Source of the DNA: Lindgomyces ingoldianus
Lineage: Eukaryota > Ascomycota > Dothideomycetes > Pleosporales > Lindgomycetaceae
DNA: 64,000 nt
Reading direction: 5' to 3'
Assembly: GCF_010093535.1 (NCBI RefSeq)
Contig: NW_022985178.1
Coordinates: 1,109,030-1,173,029, forward strand
Part shown: positions 21,551-33,015 of the stretch, in pieces
How positions within the stretch are numbered: position 1 is the stretch's first letter
Layout: every line of letters begins with the position of its first letter
Program-made: the position numbers and the translations under genes
The notes under the pieces: model-generated
Database searches by the model: none
What the model saw: the letters and a program-made list of their open reading frames with translations, nothing else
What the model was told of the DNA's origin: nothing

Positions 21551-22760
21551 CATTTATTAAGCATTGCCCTAAGCTTAAAATTAAGTTTAATTATAAGTAT
21601 AACTATAAAAAAGCCCTCTGCAAAGATCCTAAGGTTATACAAGACTATTTCTAGCTAGTAGCTAACATAAAAGCTAAGTACAGCATCTAGGACAAAGACA
21701 CCTATAACTTTAATAAGATAAGCTTTATAATAAGTTAAATATTAACTAGAGCAGTTATTATAGCTTTAAAGTAATATAGACAGCTGAAGTTAATTTAATA
21801 GAGTAATTAAAAGTAGATAATAGTTATCTAGGGCATTAATGCTATAAAATAGGCTATTTTACTCTTTATTATTTTTAAAGGCTGCTACTATTTTTTTACT
21901 TAGTATAAGAAGGACTCTTTACTCTAGAACTAGGTTATTATAGTCTTTAAAAGCAGCTAGACAACAAATAAGCTTAGTTTCTAGTAGTTAGAGCACTTTA
22001 ATGCCTATACAGAGAGGCGTACTATTAGAGTGTACTAGCTGCTTGTTATTAACAGCTATAAAAGCTACAACACCTTTAAGTTTTAATAATATTATAAAAA
22101 AAAATTATTACTTTTTATATACCTTTTTACTTCTCTTATCTCTTACAGCTACTTAATATAGGTTGTTTTACGCCTTTAAAGAAGGTGTACAGGCGCTAAG
22201 CTAAAGATCTTATATATAACTAAATTACTTACATTATAAAGTTTAAGTTTCTACTATGCTTTAAACACACCTTTAACACTATAATTACTTCTAGTAATAT
22301 CTAAGGAGGGTTTTAAGGCGCTAGATTAGTCCTATTTAACCTAGAATAAGTTATAATAGGCCTTAAAGTTTAGTTACACACTCTATTACTACTATCTATT
22401 AACAACAAGCCCTAGCAGTCTTAAACACTAAGTAATACTCTTAAATTAAGGTTATAATTAACGCTAGTAAAGGTAAGAATTTAAAGGCATATAGATAGCT
22501 TACTAACTTTAGTAGTAAAGGCGTTTAAAAAGGTGTTAAAGAGTGCAGCTATAATTACGCATAAGCTTATGTTAGCATAAAAGCGCATTACTAAGCTTAA
22601 AGCAGCAAATAAGGCTGCTACATGTTATAAATTACATAAAAGAAAGCAGGTATAGCATAAGAGTACTTTTATAGTTAAAGATAGCCTACGCTTAACAGTT
22701 CTAAAGGAGTTTAGAGCACGTAGCAACAGAAAGAAGGCAAAGGAAAAAGTGCACACTAAT
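21551..22760 (+). pseudogene. Fot1/pogo-type DDE transposase of element Q
   Basis: Reading through stops gives a long match to the DDE_1 catalytic domain of fungal Fot1-like transposases. The three catalytic Asp positions all read Asn: TYNFNK (AAT at 21712-21714), VINSYKSYN (AAC at 22051-22053) and LLNIGCFTPLK (AAT at 22155-22157). Between the second and third the frame shifts at an A-run near 22098. The C-terminus is basic and rich in Lys/Arg. The DNA-binding N-terminus is mostly missing, cut by the adjacent LTR. Loss of all three catalytic residues and many TAG stops make it inactive. GAY-to-AAY is the change RIP would give. Confidence 0.8.
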
Positions 22761-22778
22761 AAAGTGCATAAGCCTATA

Positions 22779-23879
22779 ACGTACTTCACAGGCGAGTTGC
22801 TCACACACCTAAGTTGCTTACTTTTGCTAAGACCCTACTAAACTACCCTTTCTACACTAATGCATTCCTAATAACACTACTTAGACGCGCTAAAAGAATG
22901 TTAGATACAGCTTATGCTCTAAGCTTTTAAATAAAACATAAAACTTTTAAAAAAAATATGCTGCAGCTATGTGTAAGGTTTTATAAAAGATAATAAATAA
23001 CTATAGCGCTAGATAACTTTTATAACCTAATTCTACAGCTAAATTATAGAGGCTAGGTAATAAAAAGAAGCAGGTAATTATTAAGACTATACTTAAGCTA
23101 TATGCGCAAGAAATTTCCTCTTAAATAGCATTTATAGCTAATATAGCTAATTCTTTACGCGCTAAGCATAATCTAGGCTATATTTACATAAACTAGACTA
23201 GTATGTTTGTAAGGCATTATTTAGAGCTTAAAGTAAAGTTTTAAGTGTAAGTATAGTTAAAAAATATTTAGCTAATTATAAAGCCTATCTTGCTAAAGCT
23301 GTATGTGTTATTATTCTAGATGCTATACTTAGCTTTAATATTCTCTATAAGGCTAAACCTGCTCTAAATTACCTTAGAACTGTTATAAAAAGCTCTCTTA
23401 TAGTTATACTTACGCTTAAATGTTACTTTAAGCTCTAAATAACACTTTATAAACATATAAAGCTAGTTTATACTAACATAGCCTAGATTATGCTTAGCGC
23501 GCAAAGAATTAGCTATATTAGCTATAAATGCTATCTAAGGGGAAATTTCTTACGCATATAGCTTAAGTATAGTCTTAATAATTACTTACTTCTTTTTATT
23601 ACCTAGCCTTTGTAATTTAGCTGTAGAATTAGCTTATAAAGGTTGTCTAGTGCTATAGTTATTTATTATTTTTTATAGAACTTTATACATAGCTACAACA
23701 TGTTTTTTTAAGAGTTTTATGTCTTATTTAAAAGCTTAGAGCGTAAGCTGTATCTAATGTTCTTTTAGCGCGTCTAAGTAGTGTTGTTAGGAATGCATTA
23801 GTGTAGAAAAAGTAGTTTAGTAGGGTCTTAGTAAAAGTAAGCAACTTAGGTGTGTAAGCAACTCGCCTGTGAAGTACGT
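22779..23879. mobile_element. Foldback element B1 (Fot1-like family D derivative)
   Basis: This 1101-bp unit is flanked by TA (22777-22778 and 23880-23881) and begins and ends with the family D terminal repeat. The two halves are inverted copies of each other for about 480 bp (22779-23258 against 23398-23879), far longer than the terminal repeats of the parent. Each arm carries the end of the transposase gene that encodes the N-terminal DNA-binding region. The centre contains one copy of the next part (residues up to YNF.K). It inserted into element Q. It cannot encode a transposase and would need one in trans. Confidence 0.85.
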
Positions 23880-24082
23880 TAAAACACTATAAATAGTGCT
23901 ACAAGGTAGAACATAACTCGCGCACGTGTAAAAATAGAGTAGAGGTAGTACTAGAATAGCATACCATGTAATATTATACCTTGTAGGACTAAATAGTGCT
24001 AATATAGGTTAGAAGACGGTGTGGTTTTAGTGGGGTCTTGGCGGAGCAGCCAACTCGCCCGTGTAGCCAACTCGCCTGTAAG

Positions 24083-24800
24083 GTACGTTAGTTATGTTTT
24101 CCTATTACTTTAAAGTGCAGTTGCAGGTAACCTAGAGCTGTCCTGTTTATTCTTAATTTTGTGTAGTGCGCTAACGCATTTTTATAGTTCTCTAAATTAC
24201 TATTTAAAGGGATAAAGTAATTAGTGTTGTGTAGTAGCTTACCTGCTAGCAGGTCTTTCTAGTGTTTAATATTATAGTTATTATTACTTATAAATATAAG
24301 TAGGTTTACTACTTTAGTAGAGTATTATAAGCCTTCTCTCTAGCTTTGTAAGGTGAACTATATAGTGTTTAGTGTAGCTAGAGTTATAGGTTTAAAGCGC
24401 AGCTACTTTTCTAAAGTGCTTATAATTAGTGTTGGTGCAAGTGCGCTACCTATTTATTTAAAAAAGTATACGTAAAAAGTGTCTATAAATGCTAGCTTAA
24501 GTAAGTCTTTTAAAGTAGTAATTTCTTTGCTCTAGTTAGCTAGCTTTGCTATAGCCTTATCTAGCAGCTTCTAGAATTTAGCTGCCTGTTTCTAAGCTTC
24601 TAGTAGTTTCTTTTCTATATTATTAAGAACTTTTACTAGTGTGTTGGTATAGTTATAGAAGGTCTATGTTTTAAAAATATATTAGACTAGCTTATTTATA
24701 AAAACTACTTTCTTGCTAGTTATAAGCATAGGTAAAGTAATAGTAAAGTTATAAAGATTATGTATATTATTACTTTATAAAACCTTTTTAGTTTTAACTT
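24083..24800 (-). pseudogene. Gag-like coiled-coil relic (family R)
   Basis: On the minus strand, reading through TAG stops from about 24700 down, there is a Lys/Leu/Ala-rich amphipathic chain with NIEKKLLEAWKQAAKF and ITTLKDLLKLA, followed by about 120 further residues. Composition and position just inside a promoter-like repeat (24803-25012) suggest a retroelement gag, but there is no zinc knuckle and no pol. It is cut on the left by the end of transposon Q. The family is unknown. Confidence 0.4.
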
Positions 24801-24802
24801 GT

Positions 24803-25012
24803 GAAGCTATGTAGAGCACTAAAGACATGAGGAACTAGATTGTATTGCTAAAGGAGGGCAACTACAGGTTTATATAGTACTAGATGAACCCATCATGTGA
24901 CTTAAGGCCACCAATAGCTCTAGGCTGCAGCAGGTGGCATTGCTAGGCAGCAGTACGCCAAAGGAGTGTTGGTGGCTAGCGCATGGAGAGCTCCGTAACT
25001 GCAAACATAACT
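24803..25012 (-). repeat. LTR-like repeat R, left copy
   Basis: GC-balanced. On the minus strand it has a start near TTTGCAGTTACGG, a TATATAAACC promoter-like motif, then TTTAGCAATACAATCTAG, GTTCCTCATGTCTTTAG and an end near ACATAGCTTCACAAG. The second half matches the inverted copy at about 25330-25420. No target duplication is seen, so the LTR call is tentative. Confidence 0.45.
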
Positions 25013-25190
25013 ACTATTAGCTTCCTATTTTACTAAGCTTGTCTATAGAGTTTTTTAATTATATAGTCCTCTTTGAACACCTTTTTGCTGTAAACTTTAG
25101 CGCTACCCGTAAGTGTTCTAGGTGCTAGCGTGTGCTCTTTGCTAGTTAGTAGAGTAGTAGGGTCTACCCGCATCTTAAGCTTTAAGAGTT

Positions 25191-25420
25191 TCTGTTTGCA
25201 GTAATCACACAATAGTCGGATGCGTCGTCACCATAGTCGCATGCGTCGTCACCATGATCGGATGCGTCGTCATCATAGTCGTATGCGTCTTCACTATGAT
25301 CTGTTGCCAAGACTCACCCACTCATTTCGCATGTATATAGACTCCTACGAAGGACTCCTCTAGCAATACAATACAATGCAGTTCCTCATGTCTCTAGTGC
25401 CTCACATAGCTTCACAGTTT
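25191..25420 (+). repeat. LTR-like repeat R, right copy in head-to-head orientation
   Basis: Begins TTTGCAGTAATCAC, carries a four-unit minisatellite (25211-25294), a TATATAGACTCC promoter-like motif, then CTAGCAATACAAT, GTTCCTCATGTCTCTAG and ACATAGCTTCACAG. The downstream half is clearly related to the left copy; the upstream half differs. The two copies point away from each other, so they do not delimit one element. Confidence 0.45.
25211..25294 (+). repeat. 21-bp minisatellite, four units
   Basis: Four consecutive 21-bp units of the form CATAGTCGNATGCGTCGTCAC (one base variable), with one to three substitutions each and a partial fifth unit. It sits upstream of a TATA-like motif in repeat R and is rich in CpG without obvious RIP changes. 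Confidence 0.85.
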
Positions 25421-26631
25421 CTCTATGCTACTATAAGTTTAATGCTGCTAGTAGTGTAGCTAATTAGTTAGTAATACTGCTAGCAGTGTAGCTAATTAAT
25501 TAGTAATACTGCTTTAGGTCTTAAGAGAGTAGAGTAGTAGTGCTGCTAGCAGTGCAGCTAATTAGTTAGTAGGCTTGCTGTCTCTAGGCCTGTAGAATGC
25601 CTGCTGCCTTAGGGCTTCTAATTATGTAGCAGAGGATCTAGCAGGGTGATCTCTTCTAGAGTAATTAGTACAATAGAGCTCTGTAGGCTCTTCTTAATAG
25701 TTAATCAAATATTACACTATCTCTACCGCCAAGCCCTCTCTCCTATTGGTCTGGATATAAGCCGGTTATTAATCTAATTGGTAGAAAATCAAAGAACTAA
25801 AAAGCTTTGTTGTTCTACGTTTTTAAGCTTTAAGTAATCATTCTGCTCTGCTACATGCTTAATCTAGCCTTCTTTTTTCCCTATCGTGATCAAAGACGAC
25901 GCAGTCAGGGGTGTTAAAATCACTTCTGCTGCGTGGTTTTTCCCTCCAAATATAATTAGCGCTGCCAAGACCTTCCAAGCAAAGCCTGTTATCCTTCCTA
26001 ATCAGGACTAGCCACTTTCTTCCTGGAAAGGAAGGATAATCTGCTCGGTTAGCTGCAGCGTCTTACTTAGCACAGGGCTCTTTAAGAGGCGTTAAGGTAC
26101 CTAGCCTAACTAGAATTTTACAGTAGTTGTTAGCAAATTAAGCATATAGGCTAATTACTTAGTAGGTAGTTATTAGTAAACTAAGCAGACAGGCTAATTA
26201 CTTAGTTTAACTCTGATATTATGTTGCTGTCCTCTAGCTAAAATAGAGTTAATTTTAGCTTAATATAATAACAAGCACTGTCTCTACTACTGTATAGAGC
26301 TAGGGAAGCAAGGTAGAGTAGGTCGGCTCTATTTCAGCTAAACTAGGATAGGGAGTGAAGGAGGCGAAGGGTTTTCGCGAGAGAAAAGCTTGCGCAGCGC
26401 CAAGGCACTAGCGCGCTCGCTTAACGGTTAGCGAGATCATGTGACTAGCAGCGGAGCTCGACAAGCAGCACTGTTATAATAACTAACATACTAGATAACT
26501 TTTATAAGCTAATTTTATAGCTAACTTATAAATGCTAGGTAATAATAAAAAATAGATAATTATTAAGTATATCTATTGTGTGCAAAAATCGGGAAATTTC
26601 TTAGCGTTCCTTACATCTTTTTTTTCCCCTA
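25421..26631. other. Unassigned sequence with direct repeats and GC-richer islands
   Basis: At 25440-25580 a unit of about 30 bp (GCTAGCAGTGTAGCTAATTA core) recurs three times. At 25989-26039 TTATCCTTCC pairs with its reverse complement across 31 bases. Around 26330-26470 is a GC-rich segment with a CTCGCT/AGCGAG hairpin (26416-26435). From 26486 to about 26570 lies a fragment of the family D/B transposon. No reading frame or complete element could be defined. Confidence 0.4.
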
Positions 26632-27350
26632 ACGTACTTCATAGGCGAGTTGCTCACACACCCGAGTCGCTTACTTTTGCTAAGACCCCACCCTAACAAA
26701 CTCTATTATGGCCTATAACAACCTGCTCTAGCACTATATAGTACAGTACAGCGTAGAATATTATTTAGATACTACTTCTACTTCTTGCTTACATGTTTAT
26801 GTGTTATGCCTAGTCTAATTACACTATCTATAGCGCCTTTAGAATAGCTTACCTACTTTAGCTTACACCTGCTTCTTTGCCTTCTTTCTATTACTGCGCG
26901 CTTTAAACTCCTTTAGAGCTATTAAGCGTAAGCCTTTTTAAATTATTAAGGTTTTTTCTACTTTAATTTACTTTCTTTTATATAATTTATGTTATATAGC
27001 AGCTTTATTAGCTGCTTAAAGCTTAGTAATTTTCTATTATGCTAAGACTAGCTTATGCATAATTATTACTGCTTTTTTTAAGACCTTCTTAAACACCTTA
27101 ACTATAAAAGTTAGTAAACTATTTATATGCTTTTAAATTCTTATTTTTATAAGCATTAATTATAACTTAAGTTTTAGAGTATTACTTAGGGTTTACAACT
27201 ACTAGAGCTTGTTGTATATAAGTAGTAGTAGTAATAGAGTGCGCAACTTTACATTAAGGCCTATTATAACTTATTATAGGTTAAAAGGAACTAATCTAGC
27301 GCTTTAAAACTTTTTTTAGATATTACTAGAAGTAATTATAGCATTATAAG

Positions 27351-30300
27351 TGTCACGGTATCCTCCCCGGATCCCAGACATAACCGTATTGGACGCGTAC
27401 TAGAGTATTATTAGTGCACGTCTGACATGAACACAACACAACACAGACATAAACTTAAGCACAAACTGCCTTAACACTAACTAAACCTAGAATAGGCTTA
27501 ATTTATACTTAAAGCGCTTAGACTTTTAAGCTAAGTATTTAATTACTAATTTCCTTCTAAACTTTCTTGTTCCTTACACAACGTCTTGTACCTACTATAA
27601 TACCTTACATAGTAATTAAACTAGACCTCTGCAAAGCTCTATAACCTTACTTATGCATAATTATAACATTATGTTGTGTTAAAACTTTAGCTAAGAATAG
27701 CCTCTAAATTTAATCTAATAAGCTTAGTACTTACATAACTCTAAGCTATTAGAGTAAGCTAAGAAGCCTTCTAAAAAGCGCTTACTCTATAAGAAAGCTA
27801 CTATGTTATAAGCTTTAAAGCTCTTTAAAAGGACTTTAAAGAACAGCTTTGCGCTATTAAGTAGTTTGTTTCTGCCTTAACTCTTATTATAGTAGTAGAA
27901 ACTAAGAACTTACTAGCCTTAAAGCTTACCTAGAAGTCTAGAGATAGCTTAACTTTCTCCTGCCTAACACTACTTATAACCTGTAACTTTTCTAACCTAG
28001 TAATAAAATCTAACTAACTCTCTAATCCTTTGCTGTTTAACAGAAAATAAAAAGACCTACCTTCCTTTCTACGCAAGCTTTAATATAAACTTAAAGGAAA
28101 CATAGACTAATTCCCCTTTAAACACTTCTAGTTACTATATGCCTACTCTTAACTTAACTACAACATAACAGCCTTAATTAACTTACTAATAGATAAGAAT
28201 ATTATTAACTTAAACTAATTTATAGTGTTTCTGTAAGCAACTTATAAAGACTTAAACAAAGAGTTAACAGCTCTAAGTTGCCTAAACACTTTATAATAAA
28301 AAAAAAAAAGCTTTACCTTACACTTTACTAAGTTCTGCTAACTTGCATCTAATATAGGCCTAAATAAGATAGGTCTAATTACAGCCCTATATAACTCCCT
28401 CTTAACTAAACTGCAACGCGCTATAGTAGGAGAACCCCTCCTAAACAACCTTAATGCGTATGTAAACCTAATTGCTACCTATAATAATAACATAAGGTTC
28501 CTCTCTGTACAAGCCCTAATACGCCCCTAAACTAGCGCAGTTGTAAATAAAGACTTTAACATAATAAAAATTAATTTAAATTATGCTCTAGTTAGTTCTA
28601 GAAAGCGTAAAGATTACAGGAAAAAAAGTTAATGTTTTAAGTGCAGTAAGCATAGTTATATCTCCTAAAACTGCTCTATTCCCCTTCCTTAAGTCTACGC
28701 AAGTAGCGCTGCTAGTACTTATTAAAGATCTTTACTATTTTAATTTTGTTTTTATAAGGGCTCTAACTTATATTTAAGCTTTAATCTCCCTTACTACTCT
28801 TAACATAGCCGCAGCTATAGCAGTAGGAGCCTGCAAAAAGGCTTGTCCTAGGGCTAAGTCGCCCCCTAGGACTAATTTAACACTAGATCTCTGCTAACCT
28901 ATAGGCTAAGTCCCCTACTAACAACTAAAAGTACTAAGTTAATATTTTTATATATTTATAATAAAGAACTATATTAGCCTTAATACAGGCTCTTATTAAC
29001 TTAGAAGTAAACAGCATAGGTTACATTAATAGAGAACTAGTGCGTAAACTAAATCTCTAATTAACACTGCTTACCTAAATAATTTACCTAACTAGATTTA
29101 ATAGAAAACAACTTAAAAAAGGTTCTATCTTCTGTACTATAACTATTATAATTACTTACTAACACTATAAGGAGCAGATTAAACTCTATGTAATAAATAT
29201 AAGATGTTATAACCTAATCCTAGAATAACTATAGCTGTATTAGCATAAGGTTGCTTTTAATTACTAAAAGTAAGTTCTAAACTTTAACTCTTTCTAATGC
29301 TAAGATATATGCTTACACTTACATCTAAACAACACCTAAATAGCACTTAATACAGAAGGTCTCTAGACCTACTCTCTAATAACCTAAAGAAGAACTACTT
29401 AAGTAAAGCTAACAAGCTAGGCCTTTTACTAAGATAAGCTATATAAAATAATTTAATAACTACTTAAACTTAAAAAAGAGAAAGCCTTTAAAAAACCTTT
29501 ACTTACCTAATTTAGACACAAACTAGGACTTAAACAGCAGATAGACATCTGCTACATAAGACCTGCCCTGTTTATAACCCTAGCTTAATAACTAGATTAT
29601 AAAATCTACACAGTTACAATTTCTAATATAGACTAAGCTTTAGCTCCCTAAAAACACACTAACCTAAGGATAATAGTCCCTTAAGACTACTACAACCTAT
29701 TATATGTCTTCTTTTAAAACAAGTCTAATAAGCTTCTAATATAATGTCTGTACAATTACTAGATAACTCTTAAGCCTAGTAAACAACCTAGTTATAGGCT
29801 ACTATATAGGATGTTGCTAAACAAATTAAAAGTGCTCTAAAAATACCTTAACAAGAACCTAAAAAAAGGGTTTATTTAAGCTAGCTTCTTACTAGTAGTG
29901 TTACCTATACTATTTGTAAAGAAACCTAGAGGTAGGCTTTAATTCTGCGTTAACTACTAAAAACTAAACACTGTTACTATTAAAAACTAATACTTAATTC
30001 CCTTTTTATAGGAAACCTTAAGCTAACTAAGTAAAGTAAAGTATTTTATAAAGTTAGATATTATTACTACCTTTAATAAGCTAAAGATAGTAAAGGGTAA
30101 TAAGTAGCTAACAGCGTTTTAGACCTAATACAGACTATTTAAGTACCTAGTGATGCCTTTTAGCTTAGCTAATGCGCCTAGTACTTTTTAACATTTTGTA
30201 AACAACTTGCTCTAACCCTACCTAGACGTGTTCTGCACTGCGTATATTAACAATATTCTAATCTACAGCAATAGCCTTTTAGAGTACAAACAGCATGTAC

Positions 30301-33015
30301 GCCTAGTGCTAAAGGCTATAGAAGAAGTAGGTCTGTAACTTAACATAGATAAATGTAAGTTCTACTAATTAAAGGTTACATATTTAGGATATGTAATCTC
30401 TATAAATAGCATCTAAATAGACCCTGTTAAGGTTTAGACTGTGCTAGATTAGCAATACCTAAAGGATGTAAAGGATGTTTAAGCCTTTATAGAATTTACT
30501 AACTTTTACTAATAATTTATTAACAACTTCTTGCAGCTAGTAAGCCCTATAATTGCACTTACTAAAAAAGGGGTTTAATTTAACTTTAACTTAAATTACT
30601 AATAGTTTTTTAACTAGCTAAAAAAAGCCTTTACTAAAGCTCTAATACTCTACTACTTTAACTTTAAACTACTAATACTTGTAGAAGCTAATGCCTTAGA
30701 CTACATAGTAGCAGAAGTTCTTTTCTAGACTAAGCTAGACAGGACTATTAGGCCTATTGCATACTTTTTAAAAAGAATAAGTTCTGCAGAAGGCAATTAT
30801 AAGATCTACAACAAAAAATTGCTTACTATAGTACACTGCTTTAAATAATAGCAACCTAAACTAGAAGGTGCAGCGCATCTAATACAGGTCTTATCTAACT
30901 ACAAGAACTTGCAGTACTTTATAACTATAAAATAACTTAGCTACTAATAAGCTTATTAGTTTAAATACTTATTTTATTTTAATTTTAAGATTACTTATTA
31001 TCCTAGTTAAGACAGAGGGAAACTAAATGCCCTTATAAGGTAATTCTAAAACGTCCCTGCTTAGAAAGAAGTGTAAAAGGCTTAACACTAAACTCTACTC
31101 TAACCTAAGCTATTTTTAGACCTTAACCTAAATAAAATAAATTAGATAATTAATTAGATTATTACTAATAAGTATCTAAATAATAAATTTATCTAAGAAA
31201 CTTTAGACCTGCTCTAAAACAGCGCTAGTTAGTTAAAGAAGGTAACACTAGCTAACTATAAAAACTAAAATAGTAAGCTATATTACTATAACTAACTTAT
31301 AATCTCTAATTCTAACAAACTAAGAATTAAACTACTCTAAATTATACACAACTTGCCTGTTAAAGGACACCTAGGTAGAGGAAAGACTCTTAACCTACTA
31401 CAGAGAGAGTACTACTGGCCCCGCATGTTCTATACTGTACGCTAATATGTATTATGTTGCTATACTTACTGTAAAGTAAAGGCCTCTTAAGAAAGGTATA
31501 ATAGCCTGCTTAAACTACTCCTAATCTCTAAACAAGCTTAGAAAGACATATTAATTAATTTTATTATAAACCTACTCTTATCTAAAAGGTACATAAATAT
31601 TATAGTAGTTGTTAATTACTTAACTAAGTATTAACACCTAATACTATGTTCCTCTATAACTGCCCCTAATATAGCCTAGTTATTCTACTAATACGTATAG
31701 GTTTACTATAGCCTGCCTAACATAATTATATTAGATAGAGGTACGCAGTTTGTCTTAGCCTTCTAGAAGAAACTTTATAAATAGCTCTAAATTATCCCCT
31801 ATCTATCTACAGCTTTTTACCTAGAGACTAACAGCTAGACTAAAAACGTAAACACTGTAATAGAATAAGTCCTATAAGCGTACACAAACTACTAGTAGGA
31901 CAACTAGGTAAAATAGTTAGCTATAGCATAGTTTAAAGCTAATAACATAATATCTAAATTAACACAAGTATCCCTGTTCTTAGCAAACTATAAATACTAC
32001 TCTTAAATAAAATTTAAACTACCTTTAAATACCCCCTAACTAACTTATTAATCTGTACAAGTAATAGATGTAAATAAACTTATTAATAAAATCTAAAATA
32101 TATCTAAATATGTTTATAAAAAGCTTACATAGGCTTAAGCTTTTTAACAAGAGTACATAAACTAATCCTAAACCCCTACCCCTGCGTATACAGCTAGCAA
32201 GAAGGTCTAGCTAGACGCTAGAAATATCTAAACAAACTAATAATTAAAGAAACTTAATTAGAAGAACCTTAGCCCCTTTACAGTAGCCTATATAGTCTTA
32301 TTGCACGCTTACTAATTAATCCTACCTAACAGCATGAAGATACACCCTGTGTTCCACGTATTGTTGCTGCGCTAAGCAGCCCTTAAATCTAACTATCTAC
32401 TTAAATAGCTAAACCTGCCACTTAAACCTATTATTATAAATAATAAACTAGAATATGTTATAAAAGATGTTAAATAGATCTAGTTTAATAAGAAAAAACA
32501 TACCTATAAATACCTTATAAAATAGACTAGATACAACAAACTGTTGTAGAAACCTACAGAAGCCCTGTAAGAGAACTCTGCAGTAACCTAATTCTACGCC
32601 TAATACCTATCTAAACTAAACTTATACCCTAACAAAGACAACCTAATGCTAGAACTACTAATGTAAAGGATTCCCTTTCTAATAAGAGGGGGGGTACTGT
32701 CACAGTATCCTCCCTAGATCCCAGACATAACTGTATTAGACGCGTACTAGAGTATTATTAGTGCATGTCTAACATAAACATAACACAACATAGACATAAA
32801 CTTAAGCATAAACTGCCTTAACACTAACTAAACCTAGAACAGGCTTAATTTATACCTAAAGCGCTTAGACTTCTAAGCTAAGTATTTAATTGCTAATTTC
32901 CTCTTAAACTTTCCTGTTCCTCACACAACGTCTTGTACCTACTATGATACCTCACGTAGTAATTAAACTAGACCTCCGCGAAGCTCTATAACCTTACTCG
33001 TGCATAATCGTGACA
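27351..33015 (+). mobile_element. Ty3/gypsy chromovirus C1, full length
   Basis: Direct 318-bp LTRs (27351-27668 and 32698-33015), TGTCAC/GTGACA ends, perfect target duplication ATAAG (27346-27350 and 33016-33020). Copy D2 of the host transposon shows the empty site (TTATAAGCTGC, around 42770). The G-run 32688-32694 is the polypurine tract next to the 3' LTR. Length 5665 bp, almost equal to copy C2. The 5' LTR is less mutated than the 3' LTR; differences are C-to-T or G-to-A at CpA and CpG. Confidence 0.93.
27900..32667 (+). pseudogene. Gag-pol relic of chromovirus C1
   Basis: Domains in order: a gag zinc knuckle C-x2-C-x4-[Y]-x4-C (28633-28674), where Tyr replaces the required His (CAY to TAY); an aspartic protease remnant NTGS (expected DTGS) near 28990; RT from about 29870, with its active site Y-I-D-D reading YINN near 30240; RNase H to about 30990; integrase with an HHCC zinc finger (about 31350-31480) and ILDRGTQF retained near 31730; and a C-terminal chromodomain (about 32440-32600). 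Many TAG and TAA stops. The chromodomain places it among chromoviruses, which direct integration to heterochromatin marks. Every catalytic site examined except the integrase second Asp is damaged. Confidence 0.85.

Larger units (their letters stand above)
21551..24080 (+). mobile_element. Fot1/pogo-like transposon Q, left end lost, split by foldback element
   Basis: The transposase relic (21551-22760) is followed, after nested foldback element B1 (22779-23879), by a non-coding tail and the right terminal repeat, ending GGTACGT before TA at 24081-24082. The terminal repeat has the paired motif GCCAACTCGCC, twice, and is less mutated than the coding part. The left terminus is missing because the copia L LTR abuts at 21550. 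The transposase type and the TA target indicate the pogo/Fot1 branch of Tc1/mariner. Confidence 0.78.

Noticed and set aside
25211..25294. Possible CRISPR-like array
   Set aside because: The 21-bp units are directly adjacent with no spacers and the genome is fungal; it is a minisatellite.
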